Positions 36,901-45,849 of a DNA stretch of 64,000 nucleotides are shown piece by piece. The stretch is from assembly GCA_016180855.1 (NCBI GenBank), contig JACPAL010000009.1, forward strand, positions 1 to 64,000, in the 5' to 3' direction. The DNA comes from Deltaproteobacteria bacterium (GTDB taxonomy: Bacteria > UBA10199 > JACPAL01). The notes beneath the pieces were generated by a model. It was given only the letters and a program-made list of their open reading frames with translations. It was not told the DNA's origin and did not search any database. Both the position numbers and the translations under genes were made by a program. Position 1 is the stretch's first letter. Each line of letters starts with the position of its first letter.

Positions 36901-37127
36901 TGTTGGAGGTCGGCGCGGGTCCGCTGGGAGGGTATTCCTTGAGAAACCTCCAACACAACATGACGGGAAGATCCTTTAAGGGATGGAATGCCCAGCTAAC
37001 GCTCTTTGGGGCACTTTCCATCCATGTGGAACAGAAGTTTTACCAGGACGGGTCCCGGAGTATGCCGGTTGGGCTGATGTTGGATGTGCCTCAAGCAGTT
37101 GAATGGTACAGGACGTTTTTTAAATAA
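33972..37127 (+). CDS. Large metallophosphoesterase-domain protein with beta-rich C-terminus
   Basis: A 1051-residue protein of unknown role. The ATG is preferred over an upstream TTG because GAGGAG lies at proper distance. An N-terminal His-rich stretch (RHQHHQDYHRHTKYSFGTG) has no signal peptide. The metallophosphoesterase motifs are spread over a large domain: GDDSQIGD near residue 129, GNHD near 165 and GGHSH near 466. A helical middle (about 500-870) follows. The last 170 residues, rich in aromatics and alternating hydrophobics and ending VEWYRTFFK, look like an outer-membrane or beta-barrel-like part. It is followed at once by a PAP2 phosphatase. Confidence 0.75.
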   Translation: MASDPPRGAGNRPALRHQHHQDYHRHTKYSFGTGFHPEKESSEAPLVTAYDKSHFQCVDRPRFFSFTSDPQHETVWQRVLFFGSATALTVGPGRRIPSAVLGISKTHEHLEENAALEQNLGCYLGYYTLGDDSQIGDTYEFYKNEKVLQRVKQFHPNHRYRGGAIGNHDTDPLGLSQDEDAYLIVPRILLNLQGKKSVPNDVHLVAVGHPDRRLDHQKRIFLERRHYYGDVGRLDPNALKRNKLTLADIVDYAALAQAGLAPGDLFSSKKVHEQNFDPVAFLNMEELKRRGVHPDTLIDQIDLIQPVRLKEVDYRSDSYILEDGRFGSFSETDEVVERFWGPPEVDGSRHSTVFFDGGGDSINHKWFRASISQTDRIRTIHGESGLYTINMDHMDFGNQSILGGAMNAHVSRNQVRVLEAIIAETQRNDPGARFILTGHYALHRIKNFHEAGLHRIFNNEAVIAFVGGHSHIRYIDKDVSQGEWAEKNGIKRKNPLPSVIVPSMIDDPNEIAVVKIDDTDPSKTVVELTFQGVDSSKVPGVTDRVYEELRQMLPHFNTYAEGIRRINDPEVRELATPGIPLKRKIYLFKKILLNGGHDRIIKEDVIPAMVADARLHIRLFSKILDLSLREADFGQEADDFNKGLSAYLTSLDSYYNRVSSADYVPSVDSHEEDDRLIQLEGELDHARDNLLDSIKVLVDLGLVEGEEKELLTLSHHMASSLTAYLNDYQNWLEDYEDLVRIKRPEDASDWIARTNLFGKGSFQSLFRHLEDLPEGSESWAFLTLATPLAAIIGDKMYEERRNVDRTVPDRLTLALEHRPFLSRKESVNYVQTSNLDPSEKSPEDPRWTRLKEQALEQAERDRASLMELIPPPPPWRPEVKFSFPFGVMLGTGSTERLFGTPESAHDVNLNLSVGAGALWHIYDWDGWPDLNLRLWESADYVSNHRFRDVEQFGRVDLVAHNLDFTTRSVFSVGYLDLLEVGAGPLGGYSLRNLQHNMTGRSFKGWNAQLTLFGALSIHVEQKFYQDGSRSMPVGLMLDVPQAVEWYRTFFK

Positions 37128-37149
37128 GGAATTTACAGGAGTCAATTTC

Positions 37150-37947
37150 ATGAGCGAAATAGCAACACGAGACGATGCCCAATTTATCCTGCTTGGATTT
37201 GGGACTGTCGGGGCGCTTGCAGGATTGTCCGTTTCAAATATTAAACCATCAACCTCCTGGGAGAGTCGGGGGGCGACATTACTTGCCGGTAAGGGGCTCC
37301 CGGTTTCAGCATGGAAGTCTCTTTCGGATTACGGATTCGGGGCAGTCAATATGGGTGCTGCCGGTTATTACGTTGGGCAGGTTAACGATGATCCCGAACA
37401 TCAGCTCAGTCGCCTTGCGGGATATGGGACTGCGATGATGCTGACGTTTGGCACAGTCCAGGTGACGAAGATAGCTGTAGGAAGAGAGCGACCGGACCGA
37501 TCTGACAACAAGGGTTTTTTCTCAGGCCACACCGCCTTTTCGTTTGTCTCATCCGTCTATCTATCGACCGATTTAATACACACTTATGGCAGCGATTATC
37601 CAGGGACGGTAGCCCCTGTTGTTGCCCTTTCACTCGGGAGTGCGGCACTTGTAGGACTTGCCCGCAATGGTGCCAACAAACACTACTGGGAAGATATTGT
37701 AACGGGGGCCGCGGTTGGGAGTGGTCTTGCACTGGCGAGCTACTATACCTTTGTAATGCCGGAAGAGCGCCATGATACGGAACACCGTCCTTCCGGCAGG
37801 AGGGGTGCCATTACGGGTGGACTAGGGATTGCCGGTGGAGTGGTGGCCAGTTGGATCGGTGAGACTCTTTTCTCCGACAAATCGGTTGCTGTACTGCCCT
37901 CCGGCTCTGCTGAGACAGCGGGTCTCACCGTGGCAGGGCAGTTCTAA
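37150..37947 (+). CDS. PAP2-family phosphatase
   Basis: A 265-residue PAP2 (lipid phosphate phosphatase-type) membrane protein. The three signature blocks are KIAVGRERPD near residue 105, SGHTAFSF near 125, and ARNGANKHYWEDIVTG near 170. The catalytic His residues and Asp are kept. Hydrophobic segments surround them. The start has AGGAG upstream. It lies 22 bases after the giant metallophosphoesterase. Its stop codon is inside the first copy of the inverted repeat. Confidence 0.85.
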   Translation: MSEIATRDDAQFILLGFGTVGALAGLSVSNIKPSTSWESRGATLLAGKGLPVSAWKSLSDYGFGAVNMGAAGYYVGQVNDDPEHQLSRLAGYGTAMMLTFGTVQVTKIAVGRERPDRSDNKGFFSGHTAFSFVSSVYLSTDLIHTYGSDYPGTVAPVVALSLGSAALVGLARNGANKHYWEDIVTGAAVGSGLALASYYTFVMPEERHDTEHRPSGRRGAITGGLGIAGGVVASWIGETLFSDKSVAVLPSGSAETAGLTVAGQF

Positions 37948-38040
37948 GTACTTCGACTCGTAATTACCATGACGTATCTGAAAAGCCAAAAAAATCAGTG
38001 AAATTACTCGCTCAGCACTAGTCCTGAGTGAATAAATTCG
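37944..38040. repeat. Inverted repeat element, copy 1
   Basis: Contains CTAAGTACTTCGACTCGTAA followed, after a spacer, by a 22-bp block (38001-38022) beginning AAATTACTCGC. Both blocks recur, perfectly and in reverse orientation, at about 43.15-43.20 kb. This copy has a spacer about 29 bp longer than copy 2, and its right side continues as an imperfect mirror (TCCTGAGTGAATAAATT). It contains the stop codons of the PAP2 gene and of the convergent unknown gene. Confidence 0.85.
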
Positions 38041-38707
38041 TCACCTCGGCGAGCTCTTTGTTTGGTGGAAGCCGGAACGACTTGATCTGGCGTGCCAGTT
38101 CCATCCCCCTTTCCCGGCCGAACCTTCTCTGTAAAAAAACCTCAAACCGGCCAAGCAGGGCGACTGTCCTCTCGCGTCCACCAGCCTCCATGGCGGGGGG
38201 TGGGCGGGAATCGGTCTCCTTGTTGATCCATCCCGGCGGGAGGTAGTGTTCGAGTGCAGTAATGCCGTCCGGGAACCCCTCCATATGTTTCTTGTCCTGG
38301 ACCGCATGGGCGAGACAGGCGAGCAGAAAGAGGCTCTTTCCGACTGTTTCATCCGTCAGTAGTGTTTCAGGGGGTGATTGACGGATGAGGCGATCGATTT
38401 GACCGAATGTGATCTTCTCACCGGCGGTATACGCCTCATCGGGGGTGCACTGACGGCTCTCTTTTCTTTTCCCCAAAATTTTTCTGACATAATCACAATC
38501 TTCCGCATGCATCCCGAACGTCTGCCGGATGTAGTGCATCCAATAGAGCGAACTCCTCTTGAATCCGACCACCTGCTTGTCAGCCGGGTATTGGACTTCG
38601 CAAGCGAGTCGGACAGAATCAGCAGAATACCCTTGTGTGGGGAGTGTCGCCTCGAGGATCCGGCAGTGGACAGAAATATCAAATGTGACAAGGGCATTGT
38701 AAATCAT
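38018..38707 (-). CDS. Unknown 229-residue protein
   Basis: I do not recognise this protein. Sequence features are a Cys near the N-terminus, a helix-rich middle, and the segment HAVQDKKHMEG then EHYLPPGW, which faintly recalls His/Asp metal sites of zinc-dependent phospholipase-like proteins. No signal peptide is seen. No good ribosome site is visible at the ATG. The last residues (FTQD) and stop codon are encoded by the repeat element. It is divergent from purB and may be unrelated to purine synthesis. Confidence 0.6.
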   Translation of the reverse strand: MIYNALVTFDISVHCRILEATLPTQGYSADSVRLACEVQYPADKQVVGFKRSSLYWMHYIRQTFGMHAEDCDYVRKILGKRKESRQCTPDEAYTAGEKITFGQIDRLIRQSPPETLLTDETVGKSLFLLACLAHAVQDKKHMEGFPDGITALEHYLPPGWINKETDSRPPPAMEAGGRERTVALLGRFEVFLQRRFGRERGMELARQIKSFRLPPNKELAEVTNLFTQD

Positions 38708-38778
38708 TTTCTAACTCGCCATCGGGTCTGTTGATGAAAGGTTGCTATTTTTGGGGCAGTTGATAAAAGCGTTGGGCG

Positions 38779-40071
38779 ATGATCCCCCGTTACAGTCGAG
38801 ACGAAATGGCCCATATTTGGGAGCCGGAGAACCGTTTCAAAATCTGGCTCAAAATTGAACTCTTGGCCTGTGAGGGATGGGAGCGCCTGGGGCGGGTTCC
38901 CAAGGGGACGGTGAGCTCGATCCAAAAGAAGGCAAGATTTGACGTGAGAAGGATTGATGAGATTGAAAAAGAGGTCAAGCACGATGTCATCGCCTTTCTC
39001 ACCAATATTGCGGAATCGGTCGGCCCGGAATCGCGATGGCTGCATCTGGGGCTTACCTCCTCCGATATTCTGGATACCTGTTTTTCGGTCCAGCTTTCAC
39101 AAGCACTGGAACTGATTCTTAAAGAGGTTGATCATCTCCTTCTGGCGCTGAAGCGCCGTGCAATGGAACACAAGATGACCCCGATGATCGGTCGTTCACA
39201 CGGCATTCATGCGGAGCCGATCACGTTTGGACTCAAGGTCGCCTCCTGGTATGCCGAGATAAAAAGGCATCAACAGAGGTTGAAATTGGCGCGGGCTGAT
39301 CTGGCGGTTGGCAAGATTTCGGGTGCGGTTGGTACCTTTGCCCATCTGGAGCCCGAGGTAGAGAAGCTTGTCTGTGAGAAGTTGGGATTAAGGCCGGATG
39401 AGGTCTCGACACAGGTCATTTCAAGGGATCGGTATGCTGCTTTCTTTGCCGCATTGGGCCTGCTCGCCTCTTCGATTGAAAGGATCGCGACCGAGATCCG
39501 GCATCTGCAACGGACCGAGGTTCTTGAGGTGGAGGAGTTTTTTTCAAAGGGCCAAAAAGGTTCTTCGGCAATGCCGCACAAGAGAAATCCGGTCCTGTCC
39601 GAAAACCTCTGTGGTCTCGCACGACTTGTTCGGTCGACGGTAACACCGGCTCTCGAGAATGTAGCGCTCTGGCATGAACGGGATATCAGTCACTCCTCTG
39701 TCGAGCGGGTCATTGCCCCCGAGGCGACGATTTTAACCGACTTCCTGCTGGCGCGCCTGACGGGACTAATCGAAAAACTGATCGTTTATCCCGACACGAT
39801 GAAGAGAAACCTGGAGAAGATGGGAAAACTTGTCTACTCCGAGGGGGTTCTGGTCAGGCTTGTCGAGTCAGGACTCACACGTGAAGAGGGTTACCGTTTG
39901 GTGCAGAGGCAGGCGATGCAGACGTGGGAGAGGGGGGCGGATTTTGAGGCCGGTATTCGAAAGGACCCGGAGATCGCGAAGCGGCTCAAGAAGAAAGATT
40001 TTGAAGGGCTCTTTGATTTAAAAAAAAGCTTGAGGCATGTGGAGACGATATTTAAGAGGGTGTTTGTTTAG
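38779..40071 (+). CDS. purB: Adenylosuccinate lyase
   Basis: Cleaves SAICAR and adenylosuccinate in purine synthesis; 430 residues. The N-terminus RYSRDEMAHIWEPENRFKIW, the TSSDILDT block near residue 95 and the signature SSAMPHKRNP near 262 are all present, as is the GRSHGIHAEPITFG block with its catalytic His. It is first of the purB-S-Q-L-F run. The gap to purS is 24 bases. Confidence 0.95.
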   Translation: MIPRYSRDEMAHIWEPENRFKIWLKIELLACEGWERLGRVPKGTVSSIQKKARFDVRRIDEIEKEVKHDVIAFLTNIAESVGPESRWLHLGLTSSDILDTCFSVQLSQALELILKEVDHLLLALKRRAMEHKMTPMIGRSHGIHAEPITFGLKVASWYAEIKRHQQRLKLARADLAVGKISGAVGTFAHLEPEVEKLVCEKLGLRPDEVSTQVISRDRYAAFFAALGLLASSIERIATEIRHLQRTEVLEVEEFFSKGQKGSSAMPHKRNPVLSENLCGLARLVRSTVTPALENVALWHERDISHSSVERVIAPEATILTDFLLARLTGLIEKLIVYPDTMKRNLEKMGKLVYSEGVLVRLVESGLTREEGYRLVQRQAMQTWERGADFEAGIRKDPEIAKRLKKKDFEGLFDLKKSLRHVETIFKRVFV

Positions 40072-40095
40072 GGTAGAGTATGGGAGGGTAAGGGA

Positions 40096-40326
40096 GTGAA
40101 GGCCAAAATCTACATCACCTTAAAGTCGGGAGTGCTTGACCCACAGGGCAAGGCGGTTGAACAAGCGCTCTCAAGTCTGGGCTTCAGGGAGGTCAAAGAC
40201 GTTCGTATTGGAAAGTATGTGGAACTCACATTGGAGAAAAATTCAGAAGAGAGAATCCGGCAGATGTGCGAGAAGTTATTGGCGAACACAGTCATTGAAA
40301 GTTACCAGTTTGAGATTTCAAAATGA
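40096..40326 (+). CDS. purS: Phosphoribosylformylglycinamidine synthase subunit PurS
   Basis: Small structural subunit that links PurQ and PurL in the FGAM synthase complex; 76 residues, normal size. The opening KAKIYITLKSGVLDPQGKAV is typical. The start is GTG after a GGGAGG-AAGGGA stretch. It overlaps purQ by 4 bases, so PurS and PurQ are made in step. Confidence 0.93.
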   Translation: MKAKIYITLKSGVLDPQGKAVEQALSSLGFREVKDVRIGKYVELTLEKNSEERIRQMCEKLLANTVIESYQFEISK

Positions 40327-40979
40327 ACTTTGGCATCGTTCTCTTCCCCGGCACCAACTGTGACCGTGACACCTTTCATGTCCTGAAAAATATCTTAAGA
40401 CAAAAGGTTCGTTATCTTTGGCACAAGGAGACGGATTTATCAGGGGTCGACTGTATCATCCTGCCGGGCGGCTTCTCCTATGGGGATTACCTTCGAACCG
40501 GGGCGATTGCACGGTTTTCACCGATCATGAAAGAGGTGGTGCGGCATGCGAGGGGAGGAGGCCTGGTGCTCGGGATTTGCAATGGCTTTCAGATTCTTTG
40601 TGAGGTGGAACTTCTGCCGGGCGTTTTAATGCGCAATGCCAATCTCCAGTTTATCTGCGAAACGGTTTCTTTAAAGGTTGAGAATACCAATGCCCGATTC
40701 ACCCAATCCTATCTTCCAGGCTCTATTGTCTGGATGCCGATTGCGCATGGCGACGGAAATTATTTTGCCGATGAAGAGTCGCTTCAGAGGTTGGAAGGGG
40801 AGGGAAGGGTCTTGCTACGCTATGCTCCAATCAATCCAAATGGTGCCATGCATGACATCGCCGGAATTATGAATGAACAGGGTAACGTGATGGGGCTTAT
40901 GCCGCATCCGGAGCGATGTTCCGAAGGTTTGTTAGGAAATGAGGATGGGAGGAGGTTGTTTGAATCAATCATTAATTGA
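40323..40979 (+). CDS. purQ: Phosphoribosylformylglycinamidine synthase subunit PurQ
   Basis: Glutaminase subunit of FGAM synthase; 218 residues. The opening [16 protein letters not shown] and the nucleophile elbow [10 protein letters not shown] (Cys) are present. The His/Glu pair is in MPHPERCSE near the C-terminus. All catalytic residues are in place. It overlaps the true purL start by about 20 bases. Its product would need an intact PurL, which is broken in this sequence. Confidence 0.95.
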   Translation: MNFGIVLFPGTNCDRDTFHVLKNILRQKVRYLWHKETDLSGVDCIILPGGFSYGDYLRTGAIARFSPIMKEVVRHARGGGLVLGICNGFQILCEVELLPGVLMRNANLQFICETVSLKVENTNARFTQSYLPGSIVWMPIAHGDGNYFADEESLQRLEGEGRVLLRYAPINPNGAMHDIAGIMNEQGNVMGLMPHPERCSEGLLGNEDGRRLFESIIN

Positions 40980-41172
40980 ACAACACGGCCTCACTCCAAA
41001 AGAGTACAAGAAAATCGTCAAGATGATGGGACGAGAGCCAAATCTTGTCGAGCTCGGCATCTTTTCTGTGATGTGGAGCGAACACTGCTCCTATAAAAGC
41101 TCCAAGATTTACTTAAAAAAACTGCCCACGAAGGGGAAGCAGGTCATTTGCGGTCCCGGGGAGAACATATAG
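40960..41172 (+). pseudogene. purL: PurL, N-terminal fragment ending at a premature stop
   Basis: The first about 70 residues of Pur[19 protein letters not shown], then [15 protein letters not shown] with its catalytic His, then VICGPGEN followed by Ile and a stop. A TTG codon with GGGAGGAGG just upstream is the best start; a longer ATG frame exists. In homologues GPGEN is followed by about 24 residues including the KIESHNHPS segment before [10 protein letters not shown]. That stretch is absent and the frame is lost. The remainder of PurL continues in another frame. Confidence 0.85.
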
Positions 41173-43166
41173 AACCGTATCAAGGGGCGGCGACCGGTGT
41201 TGGTGGAATCCTCAGGGATATTTTTACGATGGGGGCCCGGCCGATTGCCCTTCTGAATTCGCTCCGATTTGGTTCGCCGGATCATCCCAAAACAAAATCA
41301 CTCGTTCGCGGTGTTGTTGCTGGCATCGGAGGGTATGGTAATTGTATGGGGATCCCGACGGTTGGAGGTGAGGTTTATTTTGACGAATGCTACAATGGCA
41401 ACATCCTCGTGAATGCGATGTGTGTCGGATTGATCCAGAAGAAAAACATTTTTTATGCCAAGGCCGGAGGAATCGGGAATCCGGTGATTTACGTCGGTTC
41501 CAAGACCGGTCGTGATGGAATTCATGGGGCGACGATGGCCTCCGATGTCTTTGATGAAACATCAGAGGAAAGAAGGCCGACGGTTCAGGTAGGCGATCCT
41601 TTTACTGAAAAAAAACTGATGGAGGCGTGTCTCGAACTCATGGAGTCTGCCAGGGGTCGGAAGTCGATCTACGGGATTCAGGATATGGGGGCGGCGGGAC
41701 TCACCTGCTCCTCCGTTGAAATGTCGGGCAAGGGGCGAGTCGGAATGGATTTACAACTGGACAAGGTTCCACGTCGTGAAACTGAAATGACCCCCTACGA
41801 GCTCATGCTGTCCGAGTCCCAGGAGAGGATGTTTCTCGTTGCAAAAGGGGGACATGAAGATGAAGTCCTCAAGACCTTTCAGAAGTGGGACCTCGATGCA
41901 GTCGTGGTTGGAGCGGTGACAAAAGGGCATGATGTGGTGATCCGTTCTGATGGAACGATTGCCGGTGTTGTCCCCAATCTCCCGATTAGTGAGGAGGCGC
42001 CGGTCTATCGAAGGTTGGTGAGGAAGCCGAGATATTTGAGGAATGGGATAAAAGGGGTTGTTGTAGGGGCGCCGCTTGCTGTGTCCGTACAGGGAAATAA
42101 CAACGATGTTTTGAAGAAGCTTCTTTCGTCCCCCAACCTGGCCAGTAAACGCTGGGTCTATCGTCAATACGATCACACCGTTGGAACCGATACGATCGTT
42201 CTTCCGGGTTCCGATGCTGCGGTCGTTCGCATTAAAGGGACGTCGAAGGCCCTCGCCATTACCACCGATTGCAACAGTCGTTATGTTTATCTGGACCCCA
42301 GGGAGGGAGCGAAGAGAGCGGTTGCCGAGGCGGCGAGAAATATTGTTTGTTCCGGTGGGACGCCGCTTGCGGTGACGAATTGTCTTAACTTTGGAAGCCC
42401 TGAAAATCCCGAGGTGATGTGGCAATTTCGTGAGGCGCTTCAGGGAATGTCGGACGCCTGCCGTTTTTTCAAGACACCGATTGTTTCGGGGAATGTCAGT
42501 TTTTACAACGAATCCCAGAATGGTGCGATCTATCCCACTCCGACCATAGGGATGATCGGCCTTTTAAAGGATCTGAAACGGCATTGTACGCAGTGGTTTA
42601 AAGAAGAGGGAGATGTTGTTGTGCTGGTCGGTGGGCAATCTGGAGAAATCACCTCCGGCTCCCTGGCTGGTTCCGAATACCAGAAGCTCATTCATGGTCT
42701 CGTTACGGGAAGGCTCCCCGGAATTGATCTTAAATTAGAGAAGAAGGTGCAAGAGGTTGTTTTAAACGGGATCCAAAAGGGATTGATTCGTTCGGCCCAT
42801 GATTGTGCAGAAGGAGGATTGGCGGTTGCTCTGGCGGAATGTTGTATTTCGGGGCCACGGAGAGTTGGTATGATCGTTGAGGGGTGCCAAGGGGTAGCCG
42901 ACCAAGCGATCTCAGCCTTGTTTGGCGAAACCCAATCCCGTATTCTTGTGACGTTACAAGAACGGAATTTGCAACAATTTTTGAGGTCGGCTAAAGTGAA
43001 AAACTGTCCGACGATGATTTTAGGCAGAGTGGGGGGGGGTCGGTTAAGAATTGAGGATCTCCTTGATTGCACGGTCGAGGAACTTTATAATGCCTGGTCA
43101 ACAGGATTTGAAAAAGGGGTATTTGGTAACGATTCGCTAAGCCCTAAACTAGTGCTGAGCGAGTAA
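41148..43166 (+). pseudogene. purL: PurL, main body after a frame-breaking deletion
   Basis: The large synthetase subunit of FGAM synthase. Homology resumes at [20 protein letters not shown] (about 41169), in a different frame from the N-terminal fragment; the TTG opening this frame is an artefact. The rest is intact: [15 protein letters not shown], the phosphate-binding segment [16 protein letters not shown] and the second half with [19 protein letters not shown]. Restoring about 70 bases would give roughly 758 residues, a normal PurL. The last residues (KLVLSE) and the stop are read from the repeat element. The loss may be a real mutation or an assembly error. Confidence 0.88.
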
Positions 43167-43198
43167 TTTTGTTGATTTTTACGAGTCGAAGTACTTAG
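43148..43198. repeat. Inverted repeat element, copy 2
   Basis: The reverse complement of copy 1 near 38.0 kb, with a 13-bp shorter-type spacer: a 22-bp block (43148-43169), TTGTTGATT-like spacer, then a 20-bp block (43179-43198), each perfectly matching copy 1. It overlaps the end of purL and stops 10 bases before purF. The two copies enclose purB, S, Q, L and one unknown gene. Confidence 0.85.
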
Positions 43199-43208
43199 GC
43201 CCTATTTT

Positions 43209-44624
43209 ATGTGTGGCATTATCGGTATTTATAATCACCCCGAGGCGGCCAATTTGGCTTATCTTGGCCTTTATGCCCTGCAGCATCGGGGGCAGGAATC
43301 GGCGGGCATCGTCTCGTCCAATGGGGAACGACTCTTTAGTCGGCAGGGAATGGGGCATGTCGCAGATATCTTCACAGAAGAGGTCTTGAAGGCACTGCCC
43401 GGCTCCGGTGCAGTCGGCCATACACGCTATTCCACCGCCGGCGAGAGTACTCTCATCAATTGCCAGCCGATTTTAATCCAGTACCACCATGGCTGGCTTG
43501 CCTCGGCCCATAACGGAAATCTTGTCAATATCCAGAAGATCCGGAAGGATCTTGAATCGGAGGGCTCCATCTTTCAATCGACGATGGATACGGAGGTTGT
43601 TGTCCACCTGATCGCCCACTCCAGGAAAAATTCGACGGTTGATCGGATCATCGATGCCCTTCTTCAGATTAAGGGGGCTTACTCGATGGTTTTTCTGACC
43701 GAGACGCGGATGGTTGCGGCTCGAGACCCGTTTGGCTGGAGGCCGCTTGTGATTGGGCAGAAGAAACCGGTTCAGGAGGGAGGACAGCCGACATGGGTTG
43801 TAGCGAGTGAGACCTGTGCCTTGGATCTCCTGGAGGCCGATTTTGTACGGGAGGTGGAACCGGGAGAGATTGTGCTGTTTGACTCCGATGGAATGCAGTC
43901 GTTTCGTCCTTTCCCAATCCCGCGCAAGAAGGCGATGTGCATTTTTGAATTTATCTACTTCTCGCGACCCGACAGCCATATCTTTGGAAGGGATGTCTAT
44001 GAGATGCGAAAAGGGTTTGGAAAACAACTTGCCCGTGAACATGCTGTGGATGCGGATGTCGTAATTCCGATCCCGGACAGCGGTGTTCCGGCGGCGCTGG
44101 GGTATGCGGAGGAATCGGGGATCTCTTTTCAGTTTGGTTTGATGCGGAACCACTATGTCGGCAGGACTTTTATTGAGCCCCAGGAATCGATCCGTCATTT
44201 TGGGGTGAAGATCAAGCTAAACCCGGTTCGGGACGTGTTAAGGGGGAAGCGTGTTATTGTGGTCGATGATTCTATCGTTCGTGGAACAACCTCTCGCAAG
44301 ATTGTGAAGATGATTCGGGATGCCGGGGCGAAGGAGGTTCATATGAGGATCTCTTCCCCCCCGATCACCGATCCCTGTTTTTACGGGATTGATACACCAA
44401 CCAAAGAAGAGCTGATTGCCTCTTCTCATGGCGTTGATGAGATACGAAAATTTATCGGGGCCGATTCGCTCGGCTATCTTTCGACAGAAGGTCTCTACTG
44501 GTTTGAGAAAAACCACGGCGAATGGTTCTGTGATGCCTGTTTTACGGGCGACTACCCGGTGGCCGTTGAAGACGCCTCGGCCAAACTTAAGCTGACTACT
44601 TCCCTGAAATCTCAACTAAAATAA
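43209..44624 (+). CDS. purF: Amidophosphoribosyltransferase
   Basis: Commits PRPP to purine synthesis; 471 residues. The start MCGIIGIY places the catalytic N-terminal Cys directly after Met, with no propeptide. The glutaminase domain has [11 protein letters not shown] and AHNGNL. The PRPP-binding motif [17 protein letters not shown] is near residue 350. C-terminal cysteines (CDACF) resemble the iron-sulfur-type group. The gene is just beyond the second repeat copy, so regulation may differ from purB-S-Q-L. Confidence 0.95.
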   Translation: MCGIIGIYNHPEAANLAYLGLYALQHRGQESAGIVSSNGERLFSRQGMGHVADIFTEEVLKALPGSGAVGHTRYSTAGESTLINCQPILIQYHHGWLASAHNGNLVNIQKIRKDLESEGSIFQSTMDTEVVVHLIAHSRKNSTVDRIIDALLQIKGAYSMVFLTETRMVAARDPFGWRPLVIGQKKPVQEGGQPTWVVASETCALDLLEADFVREVEPGEIVLFDSDGMQSFRPFPIPRKKAMCIFEFIYFSRPDSHIFGRDVYEMRKGFGKQLAREHAVDADVVIPIPDSGVPAALGYAEESGISFQFGLMRNHYVGRTFIEPQESIRHFGVKIKLNPVRDVLRGKRVIVVDDSIVRGTTSRKIVKMIRDAGAKEVHMRISSPPITDPCFYGIDTPTKEELIASSHGVDEIRKFIGADSLGYLSTEGLYWFEKNHGEWFCDACFTGDYPVAVEDASAKLKLTTSLKSQLK

Positions 44625-44664
44625 GACCCATTTGACTTGAGAGGGGTCAAGAGATAAGCCCCCT

Positions 44665-45837
44665 TTGGTGGACTTCTACCAATTCCACTGTGCTACGCGT
44701 GTTGTCTTTAATAATGGTCTTTCAAAAGACTTTGCAGCAGAGCTGGCCCTTTACAATCCACCGAGCCTTTTTGTGATTACGGACAAGGTTCTCTTTGATC
44801 TCAAAATTGTTGATCCGATCTTGCAGGGAGTCAAAAACGCCGGAATCGAGATCGCCGGTGTTTTTTCAGAGGTTCCTTCCAATTCCGAGCTTCGCGTTGT
44901 GAAGAGCTGTGCTGAGAAGGCGATAGCAACGGGTGCCGATGGTATTCTCGCGATCGGCGGTGGTAGTGTGATCGACACCGCTAAGGCGGTCAATATCCTT
45001 CTCACGCATGGGGGAGACCTGGTCGGGGATTATTCCGGGGCCCAGACGATTCCCAATCCTCTCAAGACACTCATTGCGATTCCGACAACGGCCGGGACTG
45101 GAAGTGAGGTCAGCACGGCCGCCGTCATTTTGGATGAATCGACGCACACCAAGCTCTCTTTTGTTGATCGATATCTGGCTCCTCACTTGGCGATTCTCGA
45201 TCCGGAAATCACGACTTCGATGCCTCCCAAGCTGACGGCGGCGACGGCGATGGATGCCCTGACCCATGCGATCGAGTCTTACACGAGTCCGCAGGCAAGT
45301 CCGGTGTCGCGTAGTTTCTCGGCGGCCGCGATTCCTCTGATTCGGGAGAATCTTTTAAAGGCAATTCTTCATGGAGATGACCTGGAGGCACGGGGGGCAT
45401 TGCTCACGGCGGCCACGATGGCCGGCATTGCCTTTGACCATGCGATGGTGGGGGTTGTGCATGGTATGGCGCATGCAACGGGAGGATTGGCGAACGTTCA
45501 TCATGGGACCGCCAACAGCATCTTTCTCCCCTGGGGGATGGAGTACAACCTCGAGTTTTGTTATCCGCGATATGCGGAGATTGCGGAATTTCTGGGTGTC
45601 CGGCGTCCCAAGATGGGTGAGAGAGAAGCAGCCCGGGCGGCGATTGAGGCGATCAAACGCTTCCGTCTGGAACTCCATCAGGCCTGTGGCCTTCCCTCCT
45701 GTTTGAAAGAGGTCGGTGTGGAAGAGGGTTTGCTGGAAAAGATTGCCGAAGGGGCGGTTAATGACGGGACGAGTTTTTACAATCCGAGAGAGGTTATCAA
45801 GGAAGAGGTTTTGGAGTTTATAAAGAAGGCTTATTAA
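44665..45837 (+). CDS. Iron-containing alcohol dehydrogenase
   Basis: A group III, metal-dependent NAD(P) alcohol dehydrogenase, 390 residues. The nucleotide motif GGGSVIDTAKAVN is near residue 98 and TAGTGSEVSTAAV is near 140. The metal ligands lie in DALTHAIESYTS and VHGMAHATGG to HHGTANSI. The start is a TTG; a GTG one codon later is also possible, and no clear ribosome site is present. Its substrate is unknown. It is followed 12 bases later by an SCP2 protein, likely in one operon. Confidence 0.9.
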   Translation: MVDFYQFHCATRVVFNNGLSKDFAAELALYNPPSLFVITDKVLFDLKIVDPILQGVKNAGIEIAGVFSEVPSNSELRVVKSCAEKAIATGADGILAIGGGSVIDTAKAVNILLTHGGDLVGDYSGAQTIPNPLKTLIAIPTTAGTGSEVSTAAVILDESTHTKLSFVDRYLAPHLAILDPEITTSMPPKLTAATAMDALTHAIESYTSPQASPVSRSFSAAAIPLIRENLLKAILHGDDLEARGALLTAATMAGIAFDHAMVGVVHGMAHATGGLANVHHGTANSIFLPWGMEYNLEFCYPRYAEIAEFLGVRRPKMGEREAARAAIEAIKRFRLELHQACGLPSCLKEVGVEEGLLEKIAEGAVNDGTSFYNPREVIKEEVLEFIKKAY

Positions 45838-45849
45838 GGAGGAGACACG

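Noticed and set aside
41148-41170. A programmed frameshift restoring purL
   Set aside because: A frameshift would not supply the missing SHNHPS segment; a deletion of about 70 bp explains both facts.
44625-44651. Inverted repeats after purF (GACCC with GGGTC; CTTGA with TCAAG)
   Set aside because: No T-run follows and the two stems exclude each other, so a terminator is not supported.
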